In this document: positions 1 to 11,375 of the stretch, piece after piece
Position numbering within the stretch: the first letter of the stretch is position 1
Layout of the letters: every line of letters begins with the position of its first letter
Assembly (NCBI RefSeq): GCF_000372725.1
Contig: NW_005201792.1
Span: 41,452-105,451 of the forward strand
Length of the DNA stretch: 64,000 bases
Source of the DNA: Emiliania huxleyi CCMP1516
Lineage: Eukaryota; Haptophyta; Isochrysidales; Noelaerhabdaceae
Direction of reading: 5' to 3'
Program-made: the position numbers and the translations under genes
Notes under the pieces: generated by a model
Database searches by the model: none
What the model was told of the DNA's origin: nothing
Seen by the model: only the letters and a program-made list of their open reading frames with translations

Positions 1-654
1 TCCGAGTCATTGCCATTTCCAAAGTCAGCGTCGCCTCACTTGGCGTCTAGAGGGTCGCCGTTTCCACCCTCACCGCCGCCTCCCTCGCCGCCCCCACCCT
101 CGCCGCCCCCACCCTCGCCTCCACCGTTTCCCCCACCGCTACCCCCTCTAAATCCTGGCGAGTCTCTTTCTGGCAGCATTTCCTTCCAACTTGACCTCGG
201 CGCTCGCTCCCGCTTACGACACGCTCGATCGCTATCAGGCACGCTCGATCTTCCACAGGTTGAACGTGCCATCATTGAGGCCCTTTCGGTGCAGGGCTTT
301 GCCTACTCGCCTACTCAATTTCTAGCTCTTCATGACAATGGCGATGGCCACACGGTGACGATTACCGTCAAGCTAGATGCTATCGATACAGAAGCGGTCA
401 GGGCGGCGATGATTCCAGCTTTTGCCGCGTCCGGCGTGACCGTTGCCCGGACGGATATCGTTGCTCTGGTTGACAATCACGACGGCACGGCGAGTGCGAG
501 CGTGATAGAGAGCGCGGGAGCTTCAGCAGAAGCAATCACAGCCGCGGCTTCTCTCGACTCCTTCTTGGCCTCATTGACCTCCGCTTTGAAAGTGGACGTC
601 ACCTTTGCATCGCCACCCGAGACGGCGAGAATATTCGTACTGCCTTCACGCTGA
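1..654 (+). CDS. Proline-rich protein, C-terminal part (5' end outside window)
   Basis: The frame is open from the first base and ends at a TGA at 652-654. After about 20 residues it carries a SPPPP/SPPPPP tract (about residues 17-45), typical of hydroxyproline-rich extracellular or wall proteins of algae. About 170 residues of ordinary composition follow, with two internally similar stretches (LALHDNGDGHTVTITVKLD and IVALVDNHDGTASASV), suggesting a small duplicated domain. No membrane segment or catalytic motif is visible. The start and any signal peptide lie to the left of the window, so neither localisation nor function can be settled. Confidence 0.5.
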   Translation, partial: SESLPFPKSASPHLASRGSPFPPSPPPPSPPPPSPPPPSPPPFPPPLPPLNPGESLSGSISFQLDLGARSRLRHARSLSGTLDLPQVERAIIEALSVQGFAYSPTQFLALHDNGDGHTVTITVKLDAIDTEAVRAAMIPAFAASGVTVARTDIVALVDNHDGTASASVIESAGASAEAITAAASLDSFLASLTSALKVDVTFASPPETARIFVLPSR

Positions 655-1020
655 TGTTTTGTGAAGGTTTCTCGTTGTATTGTTTTAGGAGTCAAGGTAG
701 TAAGGTAAGGTAAACACGTCTCCACACACACAAAGTGGTGGGGCAAGGGGGGGCGACCCTCGCATCTCCACACCCGGACACGGGCAAAAGCCCCACGGCA
801 TTCAAAGTGCAAGCACCGGCCCGGTGCCCTCCCTCCCAGACACAGGACCCGCACACAACCCTCACAGCGTGGACGTCTACGTGTTCAGAAACACCACGCA
901 GCGAGGCGAGGATGAAGGGGTAAGGGGCTGTATGTGGGGCAGAATCGTCATCTGACTACTCCATCTAGCCTGGGGGGTCGCAGGAAGGGGGGGGGGGGGG
1001 GAGAAGGGGTAAGGTATGGG
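655..1020. other. Intergenic, no gene seen
   Basis: No convincing coding frame. A run of 13 G near 979-991 is the only notable feature. Confidence 0.5.
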
Positions 1021-1029
1021 TGAGGCCAG

Positions 1030-1905
1030 CTAGTCGGACACCCTCCCGTCGTCGGAATACTCCTCGGAGCGGTCGGCGTCCTCGTCGTCGTTCTCGCCCG
1101 ACGCGGAGGTCGGGCGAGAGGTCTGCATCGCCTCGCCAGCCTTGAACCTGAACACGGCGTCGGCCGGCGCCGAGGGGCCGGCGGCCATCATCAGGTGCAT
1201 GACCATTTGGTCGCGGCATGCCGCATCAATCTTGCCGCGCCCGGCCAGCTCGTTCGCGAGCGACCGTCGTCGCCACGGTCCGTCTTACACCTTGCTGGGG
1301 CCGCGTCGATACCCGTCGTCCCTCTCCGGGGGCAGGAAGTATTCGACCCCGATTTTGGACCCGGCCTGGCTGCGCGTCTGCGCGGCTGCAGTCCGCAGCC
1401 CGGCCACCACGTACTGGATGTTCTCGCGCAGCTGCGCGCGCGGGCGCTCCGCGCGCTCGGCCTCGCTCGCGGCCTCCTTCGCCCGGCGCTCCTTCTGCCG
1501 GGTCTTCTTATCCTTGCGTGCCGCGGCCTTTGCCGCGAGCTGTGCTCCTTGGTGAGCTCCTTCTTCTTCGGCGCGGTGCGCTCGACGTACGAGCGCTCCG
1601 CCGCCTGCACCGACTCGCGGTCGCCCCCGCGGCCTTCTCGTGCTTCAAGTCGACCTCGATGGTCGCGTAGCCAGGCCTTATCACCCTGACCTGCGACGCA
1701 CCTGCGACCCTTGCGATCATCACCGCGTCCTCCAGTTGCGCGCGCGATCGGAGCTATTCCAGCGTCTGCTGCGCATCCCTGGCAGCACGACGGTCGGTGG
1801 CCGGCGCTTGCGCACCAGCCCCGTCCGCCACCGGTTCCGCGGCCGCGGTCCCTGTCATAGCTACGCGCGCCATGGATCGGCGACTCCGAAAGACCAACTA
1901 CGAGA
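1030..1905 (-). pseudogene. Degraded ORF, unknown family, probably from a mobile element
   Basis: The minus strand has a coherent coding signal scattered over more than one frame: an Ala/Pro-rich start near 1872, a Lys/Arg/Glu-rich coiled-coil-like middle (KKKELTKE, RQKERRAKEAASEAERAE) and a strongly acidic C-terminus (GENDDEDADRSEEYSDD) ending at a TAG at 1030-1032. It is broken in a few places. I recognise no family. It lies just left of a TA-flanked inverted-repeat element, in the same relation as the proline-rich ORF next to the second copy of that element, so an origin in an element is plausible but unproven. Confidence 0.35.
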
Positions 1906-2178
1906 GTCAGTGCACACAAACCTCAACCGCTCGAAAACCACAACCACGAGAGAGGACAAGAGGACAAGTGACAAGTCAAGATGTGCACAACTCTAGCCGA
2001 TACGTTCTCGAGAAGTTCACTAGTCACTAGGACACTTTATGATTCACACTACACACTTCTGTATAAAGCCGTTATGGAACGAGATTCTCTATGGCGTATG
2101 GGACCTCCGGCCCACACGTGCCCCGCGCGCCGGGGAGATCTTCATTCTTGTGTTTTGTTCTCTCACTTATCTCTGTAT

Positions 2179-2779
2179 TACTGGGCTGGGTTTTTAGGCA
2201 TTGTGGGGTTGGCACTCCCATCGACCCTCATGACCTCCTGCGGTCTCTGAGATGGACACCAGTAGGTGTGGGACCATAGCCAGGGTACACTCGAAGGCTG
2301 GGTAAGCAGTAGAGGTCGATACTCGACGCGTCCCACATGGTCTGTGTCGCTGTCGGCACGCTGTCGACAGGACGTCGAGCGACACCGGTGGCAGTGCCAC
2401 CCAGGAGTGGTCGGGCGGTCTCCCGTCATGAGAGAGCCACCATGTGATCCGTATGATGATTCCTGACAACCGCCTCAGTCAACTTTCATCACAGTTCCCG
2501 CTCTGAGAGGAGCTGCGGGTCAGTTCGACAGCTGGAGCTGCGTCGCCGGCGTGCAGCGGCCTGCCTCCGGAGGTGCCTCTGAGGTGGACATTTTTTGGTC
2601 ACCGCGAGAGAACGCGTTCGAATTTTTACTCCGGAACTTCAACTCTGCACGCGCACCGGCCAGGGCTACAATAGTGCCAGTGAGGCGGAGGCGCGAGTCG
2701 GAAGGCCGCGACCGTCAAGTGTTCCCCCAATTTTCCTACCTACCCCGGTGGGTACAATCGCTGTGAACCCAGCCACGTA
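2179..2779. mobile_element. MITE-like element, copy 1 (TA target duplication, about 19-bp imperfect TIRs)
   Basis: The 597-bp core (2181-2777) is flanked by TA on both sides. Its left tip (CTGGGCTGGGTTTTTAG) matches the reverse complement of its right tip (CGTGGCTGGGTTCACAG) at most positions. A second copy at 33225-33796 stops at the same two points while the flanks differ, so these are true ends. TA flanks with short TIRs fit a Tc1/mariner-type non-autonomous element. It has no transposase. Whether the TA is a target duplication or part of the TIR cannot be decided from two copies. Confidence 0.65.
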
Positions 2780-3027
2780 ATCTAGATAACCTTTTATTAC
2801 AATTTAGATACGGGGGCCCCCGGGAATGAAGCGCGTTTCAGGGCGCGCCTCTATTTTTATGCCACAAGAAACTTGTGCGAAAGACGAATTGCTCTCTGGC
2901 ACTCTGGGGGGTGCACCCCTGCCCGTGCCGCCCCACGTTCTCACCACCTCATCCCCGCATCTTCGATCTTGGCCGCACAGCCCTCCCACCCCTCACCCCC
3001 CACACCACCGCCCCAGCCCCACCCGCC

Positions 3028-4137
3028 TCACTGCGTGCGCGGCCCGTCGTTGCTGCCACCGATCGGGCCGTGGTTGATGATGGGTGTGCCGTTGGCCGAG
3101 CGCTGGATGCCGTCTGCCTCGTCGATCCGCTTCTGCCACAGTGGCCGGTTGTCCTCCACCTCCTCGACCGCCCCCTCCGCCGCCGCCTGCTCCGCCTCCT
3201 GCTCGGCCCACTTTGGGTCCACCTCCACCGCCTCTGCCGCCAGCCGCGCGAGCTCGGCACGCATCGCCTCGGCATCGACGCGGCAATAGACCCGCCGGCC
3301 GCCTCCGGGAGCGCGCGCGACGCGGATCTCGCTGCCGACGTGCGCGCAGTTCCACCGGTTCGGCGGGAGGGCCTCCTCGGCGCCGTCGCGCTGCGTGTAA
3401 ATCTCGACAATCCTCAGCCCGCCCAGCGGGTCGGCGTCGACGTGGAAGCCGCCCTTGACCGTCGTGGAGAAGGCGCGCCCCACCCTGCTGTCGGCCACGA
3501 CCTCGCACGTCTCCATGAAAGTTGCCGGCTTGCCGGTGAGGACGTCCATCGGGTCCGGCTTGGAGAAGGTCTGGAAGTGGCCACAGAGCGACAGGTGCGG
3601 CGCCGAGGCGCCCGCCGTCACCCCCTCCCTCATCGCGGCGTCAGCCTCGGGCGCAAGCAGCAGCTTCCAGCAGCCAATCAGCTGCTCGCGCACCGCCGCC
3701 GGCCCGAGCAGCTCGGCCGCCGAGCCAGCCTGAGGAGGGGAGACGGGGCGCGCACGGGGTGGAGCGGACGGGCGCGGCGCGGGACGGACGGCGGCACTCG
3801 CCCGCTCAGGGATCTCCAGGCATGTGCGGCTGTGCGGTGTGAGTGGGGCTCTCCGCGCGCGCGCCTCCATGCGCTCGAGCTCCTCCTCCAGCGCAACTTT
3901 GGCCTCGGGCTGGTCGATGGACTCCCAGCTCGCGAGGTCAGCCGCGAACAGGTGCTCCCACCGCACGCGGGGCGGCTCGGCCGGCGCCTCCACCTCCTCG
4001 GCAGTGACTGCGACCGCCTCCTCGGCCGGCTCTGCCACCACAGCCTCCGCAGCGCACAGCCGTACGGTGGCGCGAGGCGAGGCCAGCGGAGGGCGTCCAA
4101 TCAGGAGAGAGGCGGACGAGAGAACGAGAGCGAGCAT
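3028..4137 (-). CDS. Putative plastid-targeted protein, fibrillin/PAP-like
   Basis: From the chosen ATG (4135-4137) the protein has 369 residues. It opens with a hydrophobic segment (MLALVLSSASLLIG) followed by a basic, Pro/Ser-rich stretch, the bipartite leader style of secondary-plastid algae. The open frame continues upstream to 4335 but that part looks unlike a leader. After an acidic linker and a low-complexity Pro/Ala/Arg patch (possibly a retained intron) comes the conserved-looking part, IGCWKLLLAP through VYCRVDAEAMRAELARL. Its GCWKLL start recalls plastid-lipid-associated (fibrillin) proteins, but the resemblance is short. The C-terminus is charged, then polar (NGTPIINHGPIGGSN). That it is a real gene is fairly sure; the family is a guess. 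Confidence 0.6.
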   Translation of the reverse strand: MLALVLSSASLLIGRPPLASPRATVRLCAAEAVVAEPAEEAVAVTAEEVEAPAEPPRVRWEHLFAADLASWESIDQPEAKVALEEELERMEARARRAPLTPHSRTCLEIPERASAAVRPAPRPSAPPRARPVSPPQAGSAAELLGPAAVREQLIGCWKLLLAPEADAAMREGVTAGASAPHLSLCGHFQTFSKPDPMDVLTGKPATFMETCEVVADSRVGRAFSTTVKGGFHVDADPLGGLRIVEIYTQRDGAEEALPPNRWNCAHVGSEIRVARAPGGGRRVYCRVDAEAMRAELARLAAEAVEVDPKWAEQEAEQAAAEGAVEEVEDNRPLWQKRIDEADGIQRSANGTPIINHGPIGGSNDGPRTQ

Positions 4138-4372
4138 GTACACACACGTGCTTGCGGGAGCTTGTGCGGGCTGCAGATCGACATTCTCGATTTTCTTTTT
4201 TGTTGGATTACTACCGCGGACCCGCCTTGCGAGTTGCAGACCCGGAGGAGGCCGACCCAGCTCACCCCCAGAGAGGCCATGCCCAGGGTCAACCATGAGA
4301 GGGGGGGCCGTTTCCGTCCGTCCAGTTCTGGCCAACCGTAACCACTATGTGGTGTGATTTCGAGGATAATTC

Positions 4373-4394
4373 GGCGTCGCGAGCTCGCGACGCC
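4373..4394. repeat. Perfect 22-bp palindrome
   Basis: GGCGTCGCGAG is followed at once by its own reverse complement, with no spacer. It lies about 236 bp upstream of the start of the minus-strand gene ending at 3028. Confidence 0.8.
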
Positions 4395-4726
4395 CCGTTT
4401 TCGGGCTCCGGGGGCGCGGGGTGGGCACCGTAGGCGGCGGGCGGACGGGCGGGCCGGGCGGCGAACTGGGCCGGCCGTGGGGCGCGAAAACCATGCAAAA
4501 CGCGTATTTGGTGCGAGCAAAAAAGTTCGCCGTTTTTCTCCGCCGTCTCAGATCTGCGCCGTTATACACCGCAGCGCCGCCGGCGCAGATGTGCGCGCCG
4601 CCGGCGCAGATTTGGGGCCCCACACGCTCAACCCAGACGCTCATGAGTCTCTCGCGCTGGCCGATCTGCAGCGCCTCTGCGCGGCAAAAAGCCATCCGAC
4701 CAACCCAACCACGCGGGCACCCCTCC
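4395..4726. other. Intergenic with short GGCGCAGAT-type repeats
   Basis: No coding frame is convincing. The motif CGCCGGCGCAGAT occurs twice near 4575-4612, and a related piece (CAGATCTGCGCCG) lies just before it in inverted form. Confidence 0.4.
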
Positions 4727-5064
4727 TGAGGTGCGAGCCATGATGCTCAACCCAGCGTGCACCAAGTCGCTCACATTCCGTGAGTTCGTCAACGGGCCGA
4801 ACGTCTCCAATTCGACTGCGATATCGAACTCCGACAACTGGACCGGTGCACCAGCCGCGGAGGACTTTGGCTCCCTCGATGGCATCCCTTCATCGACGGA
4901 CGCCTTCACCGCCGCCGGCCCTGGGTCATTCATCGCGGCCTCCGACTGGCTGCCGCAGCTCGCACCCTAATCTATCTGCCTTAGGCACGGAGCCAACGGA
5001 GCCATCGCGCACGCCCGCATCGTGTGCGGCTCCGAGGTCTCCCGCCGAGACCGGCTCGGCGCGG
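4727..5064 (+). pseudogene. Duplicated gene fragment, copy 1 (inverted relative to copy at 19.2 kb)
   Basis: About 340 bp match, at over 90% by eye, the reverse complement of 19230-19603. The shared part encodes ACTKSLTFREFVNGP, then STAISNSDNWTGAP, and continues into the same 3' flank. Copy 1 stays open further, to a TAA near 4968, and lacks a short internal block present in copy 2. Nothing upstream of 4727 is shared, so this is a fragment, not a whole gene. Confidence 0.6.
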
Positions 5065-5119
5065 CTTTGACTGACGTGAGTCGTGACTGACTGATGAGTG
5101 CTTGCGATGGATGATCTTA

Positions 5120-5265
5120 TTCTAGGCCACCCCGAGACCGACCCAAGACTGACCCGAGACCCGAGATCGACCCGAGATCGACCCGAGATCGACCCGAGAT
5201 CGACCCGAGATTGACCGATCGACCTGATATCGACCCGAGATCGACCCGAGATTGGACACGAGCGA
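5120..5265. repeat. Short tandem repeat, GATCGACCCGA unit
   Basis: An 11-base unit, GATCGACCCGA, and variants is repeated about ten times. It resembles the CCGAGAT-type repeats that fill introns elsewhere in the window, but no gene is recognised around it. Confidence 0.8.
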
Positions 5266-6103
5266 TCCACCCAACAATCTATGCCCCAAAAGCCCCCTGC
5301 GGGGGGAACCCCCTCACCCCGAGTGTCCGTGTCCTTCGTGAGTCACCGATGGGGAGCGGGGGGGGGGGTGCGAGATGCACAGGGGAGGCTGGGGAGGGGG
5401 GGGGTCATGGGGGGGGTCCACTCTGAAGACTGCCGACCGCGGGGGGGTTTCTCCCACAGGGTTTTCACCCTCCGCGTGAGGATCGGCGCGGCGAGGGGGT
5501 AGGTTCGAATTCGCCGCGCAACATTTCACCCCCACAGGACCTCGCCCACCCCCCCTCATGGTCCCACCTAGCACCCAAACGAGCCTTCGCACCCTCTCCT
5601 TGCGTGGTGTCCCCCGCAGGCCCGCTATGTGTCGCCGTCTTCGGGGCACGCTATCCTGTGCAGTCAGGGCAAGTGGGGGCGGGGGGCAGTCCCTTTGACG
5701 TATGTATCTCTGGGTTCTGTCTCTAGTCTCGGAGGGGGGCTTGAAGCTAAGAATATTTTATTTTATTTTTTTGGGACGTGGCTGCACCCGTGCAGTAAGC
5801 TTGCCGTCGAACTGCGGCTGGCGCCCGCGACGATGCTTCGCCCAGGCCGGGCACGATGGTGCCGCGACGAGCGGCGTCGAGGCGACGGCCATCGATGGGT
5901 CCAGAAGACTTGGAGACACTTCTCGACCAAAAAATCAAAAAAATCGAGCACAATTGCGTTACATGGGCATGGCCGGGGTTTCTGCACCGAACGATCTTAC
6001 TTTCGGTCTATCGAAAGTGTTCATCGATAATTTTCTTTCAGTGGGGCATGCAGGATAATTTTCTTTCAGTGGGGCATCGCAGGCAACGATTACGCCTCTA
6101 GCC
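5266..6103. other. Intergenic; leader region of the bromodomain gene
   Basis: G-runs and A/T-rich patches without a recognisable gene. A 28-base unit containing AATTTTCTTTCAGTGGGGCA is repeated around 6025-6080. Because the first bromodomain exon has no ATG of its own, a short 5' exon probably lies here; the TTTCTTTCAG and GCAG sites near 6070-6082 are candidate acceptors. Confidence 0.4.
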
Positions 6104-9100
6104 GTGCTGGGTGGCAGCGGCCACGAAGCCGCCGCCGAGCCCGCATACGACCACGTCGACGGCGAGGCGGAGGCGGACAGAGACGAGCCCACATCGCCAC
6201 GGTCGCCGCGGAAGCGACGCGCCAACGCAGGCCAGAAGCGAGCTAGCTCTTTCTCATTCTCCGACGACTCGCCTACGTCCTCACGCCCCTCCTCGCGTGG
6301 CGCAAAGGCCGGCCGAGCGCGGGGCGGACAGGTGAAGCCAGAGCAGAAGCGGCGGCGGTGTGTGGGGTCCGCCGACCAGTTCGCCTATGGGTGGCAGCCA
6401 CCGCCGCGTCGGGAGCGGGGTTCTCGCTCCCTCGGCGAGCTGGTGGAGGCGGAAGACGCGGCCGCCTTCGCCCTCATATCCGACGCCCCCTCCCCCGCTG
6501 CCGCCGCCGGCGGCGGCGGCTATGCCGAAGGCGGGGCGGCACCGCACGGGCGGCCGGCGGCGGAGAAGTCGGAGCTCGACCTCAAGGCGGACGCCGAGGC
6601 GCGCGCTGCCGCCGACTCGCTCCGCGAGGAGGCCGTCGAGGAGCTCGACCTCGAGTGGGACGAGTCGCGCCGCGCGATGCTCAAGATTCTGCAGGAGATG
6701 TGCTCGCCTCGCCACCTCTCCTTCTCGCGGCCGTTCCTGTCGCCGAGCGAGGCTGCGGCGGCCTCGCCGCCGCTGCTCACGCTGCTGCACGTGCGCGACC
6801 GCTTGCTCGCCGGCGAGCTCGGCGACATCTTCGCCTTTGCGTGCGCGGTCCGGCACGTCTTTGCCTCGTGCTACCTCGCGCACGGAAGCCCTCTCAACGG
6901 GGGCGCTGTCGCGAGAAAGTGCGAGCGGCTCGACCTCGTCTTCGAGCAGGCGAACCTCGGCGAACCTCGGCGAACCTCGTCGTCGAACCTCGGCGAACCT
7001 CCGAACCTCGTCGAACCTCGGCGAACCTCGGCGAACCTCGGCGAACCTCGGCGAACCTCGGCGAACCTCGGCGGTTGAGCCTCTCTCCTCGAGCAGGTCG
7101 TGCTGACGCTGCCAAGGCAGGTTCGCGCCCGCGCCTCCGCCGTCGACGCGGACTGCATCGTGCTCGGGCTGCCGCCGCCTGCGCACTCGGACGGAGGCGG
7201 CGGCGACGAGGACGGCTGCGATGCGGAGGGGAGACGCCGCTCCTCGCGCGCTCGCATCGAGACGCAGCCGCCGAACACCCTCGCGCTTGTCGAGGCGGAA
7301 AAGGCGCGGGAGTCGCCGGGAGCCGGGAGTCGCCAAGGTTTGACCAAGAGTCGCTGAGATGGTTGCACTTGGCGCAAGGCGCGGCAGCGCGCGGCGGCCG
7401 ACGCGGAGCGGCGCGCGGTGCGCGAGCGGCAGCGCGCGCTGGCGGAGAGTTGGGTCGCATCGCTCGACGCGGCGGCGATCAGCGAGGCCCGTCTTCACCG
7501 GGGCGACACGTCCAGGACACGTCCAGTGTCTGTCCGTGACCCGTCCAGCACCCGTCCCTACAGGTGCGCTCGTCCGCCGATTGCGTCGCCGCCGGCCAGT
7601 TCCTTGCCTCGTTTGGCGACCACCTCGGCTTGCCGCCCTTCTGTTTGCCTGAGCTCGAGGTGCGCGAGATTCGCCGAGATTCGCCCGAGTTTCGCACGAG
7701 ATTCGCACGAGATTCGCACGAGATCGAGGCTGGTCTCGTTCCCCCCTCGGACTGGTCTCGCCCGCCGCGTCGCGTCCATTCATTCGTCGAGAGCAATGTT
7801 CGCCCCTGCAGGTCGGCCTCGCATGCCTGCCGCGCGTCTCTGCGTACCTGCTGCACGCGTGTGCCGCCCTCCTCCGCCTAGCGCGGCTGCCGCTCTCGCA
7901 CAGCGTCGACGGCGAGATCGAGCCGAGATCGAGCCGAGATCGAGCCGAGATCGAGTTGATCTCGAGAGAGGGCGCAGGTTGACCTACCCACTTGGCGGCG
8001 CGTTCCCCAGGCTCGCGCGCGGCGTCGGTCGAGGAGGTGCTGGCGGGCGCACTCTGCTACTGGGACGGGCAGATGGCACTCGCACGGCGACTCGACGAGT
8101 CGGACGAGGCCATCCCGGAGCAGCTCGAGCCGTACCTCGAGGGGGGGGAGCTGCAGGCGAGATCCGCCGAGAGCCTCCGAGATCCGCCGAGATGAGCTCG
8201 AGGATGGCTCGTGGACTCCCTGCCGACAACGAGCCCACCTCGAGCAACGAGCCAACCTCGAGCTGCAGGCCATCGTCAGCTCGCTCGGGGACGTACGCGA
8301 GGCGGCGCGGACGCTGCGGCGGCGCGAGGGGCGGCGCGGGTTGGCCGAGGCGGGAAGGCACCGTCCGTGAACCTTGTCGGTATCTGCCCCGTAGGCGCGA
8401 GGGGCAGAGCGGGCTCGCCGGTCTGCCGCCGGCGATGCGCGGCGCGCTGCTGCGGACCGCTCTCTGCCGCGCGCGGCGATGAGGTAGCCCCGAGCTTTCT
8501 CTGGAGCCTTGCTGCAGGCGCGCTGCTACACGCCCTCTGCCACGCGGCGCTGCTCGAGCAGCGCTCCATCGTCTCCGAGGCGGCGAGGCAGGAGGGCGCG
8601 AGTGCGGCGGCGCAGGGCGGGGGCCGCGCGCGCTTTCTCGGCCGCGACGCGGCGGGCGCGCACTATTTCCACTTTTCTCCTCTCGAGGAGCGCGTCTACC
8701 GGCTGGTGCCCGATCCGCGGGGCGAGGTGCGAGATCAGCCGCGATGACCGAGATCGCCCGAGATCGGCTGTGCGGGGATGCGGATCGAGAGCTGCTACGG
8801 GGAGACGGCGCGTCCAAGACACGTCCGCGGCACGCCCACGGCGCGCGGCGCAGGCGTCGGTGCTCGAGCGCGCGGCGGTCACCGAGGGGGAGCACATCGA
8901 GGTGGAGGTGGAGGAGGGAGGCGCCGTCCGCGGGGGAGGGGCCTCGTCGGACACGCGACACGTCCATGACATGTCCGAGACACGTCCACAGGCGCCGTCG
9001 AGTGGCGGAGGGCCCTCGTCTCGCGCGTGCTCTCCGGCGGCCGAGGGCGCTTCGTCGCAATCGTGTACCACGCCGACGGAAAGACGCTCGACGAAGAGTT

Positions 9101-10198
9101 TGTCGAGGCCGTGAGACATGCGCCCAGTCTCGGGCCCGGCTGGGGTCCCCTCGGGGCATCTCGGCTCGTCTCGGATAGGTGTTCAGCGAGCGCCAGTGCG
9201 GCAAGGAGTGGCGGCTGCCTCCTAAGGGGCGCGGCAAGGCGGCGGCTCAAAAGGGCGGCGCGGGCGGCGGCGCCAAGGCCAAGGCCGCCCCCCCGCCTCC
9301 AAAGCCTCCGCCCCCAGCCGGCCGACGATCGGCGCGGGGGGAGGCGGCGGCGGCGGCGGCGGCGGAGGTTGTGGCGGCGGCGGAGGCGGCGGCGGCGGAG
9401 GCAGCGGCGGCGGAGGCGGCGGCAGAGACGGCGGCGGCGGCGGCGGACGCCTCGGGCGATGGGGTGACTTTGCAGGCTCCGCCGGCTGCTTCGGCCGCCG
9501 GCCCTTCCTTCTCGCTGGTGGACGTGCCGGCGCTGCTCGCTCGGATCGGGAAGCCCCCCGAGGGGAAGGCGGGCAGAGGGCGCGGCAAGGCGGCGCCCGG
9601 GCGCGACAAGCGCGACGACGCGCTCTACCTCGCACTCGAGCCGGTCGCGGCGGCGCAGGAGGAGGCGGCGGCCGCTAGATGCCGGAGAGACACCTCGTTG
9701 GAGCACTCAGCCACCACCCGTGTCATTCCAGCCGGCGCTCGAGAGGGGGCGCACCATTCCGCCGCCAGCGGCGCTAGTGACTGTACTCGGTAGCCCCCCC
9801 TGTCCCTTCACGCGAGGTGCAGGCATGCGCCCTGCACGATCTCTGGTCTCCGCCGCCGGAAGGTCCGTGTGCTGCTGCTGTAGGCTGCGGCTGCCGCGCA
9901 GCGGTCCTGGTCGGGCGCGGCGCAGCGGCTCAAGAAGGAGGAGGAGGGAGGGGCGGACAGTGGCGCGGTCGTGCAGCTGGGGAGCGCGCGCGAGGTCGAC
10001 ACCTTCGAGAGGCGCATGGTCGCTTGGCTCGAGGGGGCGCGCGACCGGGCGGAGGCCATGGACAGCGAGGCGGCGGGCGAGTCGGCGAGCGCGGATGGCG
10101 CTGGTGTCGGCGCGAAGATCGCCGAGGCGGCGGCGACGAGGATCAGCGGCTGCGGCGGCGATGCGAGCCGAGAGAGCGAGCTCGACGCCGCGCTTTGA
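6104..10198 (+). CDS. Bromodomain-DDT-WHIM chromatin regulator, 12 exons (5' exon missing)
   Basis: Exons that close in frame: 6104-6949, 7097-7303, 7379-7486, 7564-7659, 7812-7911, 8011-8156, 8269-8353, 8518-8726, 8854-8920, 8992-9110, 9179-9673, 9902-10198 (924 codons; the true ATG is probably further left). A basic, Ser-rich N-terminus leads into a bromodomain (AMLKILQEM to CYLAHGSPLNG, about residues 180-280). An Arg-rich helix follows, then a DDT domain (AAGQFLASFGDHLGLPPF, exon 4), a WHIM-like motif (FLGRDAAGAHYFHF, exon 8) and an Ala/Pro-rich tail. DDT and WHIM domains mark accessory subunits of ISWI-type remodelers such as BAZ/WSTF proteins, so a nuclear role in nucleosome remodeling or acetyl-lysine reading is likely. 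No PHD finger is visible. Several introns start with GC, and intron 1 is made of a CGAACCTCGG tandem repeat. Confidence 0.8.
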
Positions 10199-10454
10199 TC
10201 CGACGAGAGACACAGTGGCGCGGCGCCGCCGGCTCTGGCAGCTGGTAGGAGGGAGAGCAGAGAGAGCAGGAGGACGGGGCAGGAGGACGGGCGGGCAAGC
10301 GACGCAGCCGGCGGGGGAAGCGAAGGGCGGCTCTCGCCTCTCTCTGCGCGCCTCCACCCCCCACCTGTGGCCCGGGACGGTCTGGTGCGAAATGGAGAGC
10401 CCGTCGAAAAAAAAACCCACGCCGCAGGGAAACGAAAAGGGCAAAGAGCGCGCC

Positions 10455-10795
10455 TTACTCACCCACCACCTCGCGAGGACACCTCTCGAGCATCCGGCGC
10501 ATCGCGCTCCACGCCACGTCGCGCCGCAGCGCCTCTGCGGGCACCGGCTCGCCCTCCGCCTCGGGGTGCGCCTCTCGCCACGCCGCCTCCTTGCGCTCCA
10601 GCGCGGCCGTCAAAGTGGCTCGCATCGCCGCGGCGGGTGGCTGCGCGCCGAAGCCGATCTCGGGCCCGCGCGCGCGCTCGCCCACCTCCCCGCCCGCGGC
10701 GGGCGGCGGCTCGTCCTCCCCTCCGATGCGCCGCGCCTTCTTGCTCGTGCGGCCCGCATCGCCCACGTCCGCGTCCTCGGCCGCGTCCGCACCGC

Positions 10796-10826
<31 letters not shown>

Positions 10827-11375
10827 GTCCTGCGCCGGCATCCAGATCTCGTGCCTCCACCGGCATGCGCCGCCGCGGTGGCACTTGCCCAGCTGGTACT
10901 TTCGGCAATAGTCGTCCGGGATCGAGCCAAAGAGGTCCGCCGGCGCGGCGCCCACCGCCGGGCGCGTCTTCTGCCAGTCGGGACGGCGCGAGGCGGCCGC
11001 CGCGTCCGCAACCTTGACGTGCGCCCACTTGCACGCCGCGCCGCGCGAGCACTTGCCGCGCGCAAAGTCAAAGCACGGCCTGCCCTTGGCGGCGGCCGAG
11101 GCGGCGCCGGCGCTGCGGTCCTCGACTGCGCGCACGTTCAGTGTCCGGCCTCCCAGGTCGGACTTGTCCAGCCCGGCGATGGCGGCCTGCTGCGCGTCCG
11201 CGTCGGCAAAGCGCACAAAGGCAAAGCCGCGAGGCTTGCCCTCGGCGTCGACGGCATGCGCCGCCTCGAGCGCGTTGCCGTACGGCTTGACGAGCTTGAG
11301 CAGGTCCTCGGTGGTGGAGGTGGTCGGGAGGCCGACCACGATCACCTTGTGTAGTTCGCGGGACGAGCGGCCCAT
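10455..11375 (-). CDS. RNA-binding protein with RRM and two CCCH zinc fingers
   Basis: Single exon, 306 residues from the ATG at 11373-11375. The open frame runs upstream to 11672 but that part does not look coding. An RRM spans about residues 10-85, with RNP2-like VIVVGLP and RNP1-like RGFAFVRF. Two fingers follow of type C-x7-C-x5-C-x3-H, in CFDFARGKCSRGAACKWAH and CRKYQLGKCHRGGACRWRH. A poly-Ala stretch, a basic patch (SKKARR, possible nuclear signal) and a helical C-terminus come next. This RRM plus CCCH layout suits an mRNA-processing or splicing factor, but the exact role is not evident. It converges on the bromodomain gene with 256 bp between stop codons. Confidence 0.85.

Noticed and set aside
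9230-9470. Long proline- and alanine-rich frames antisense to the bromodomain gene
   Set aside because: They are reverse-strand shadows of the GCG-repeat coding for Ala/Pro in exon 11.
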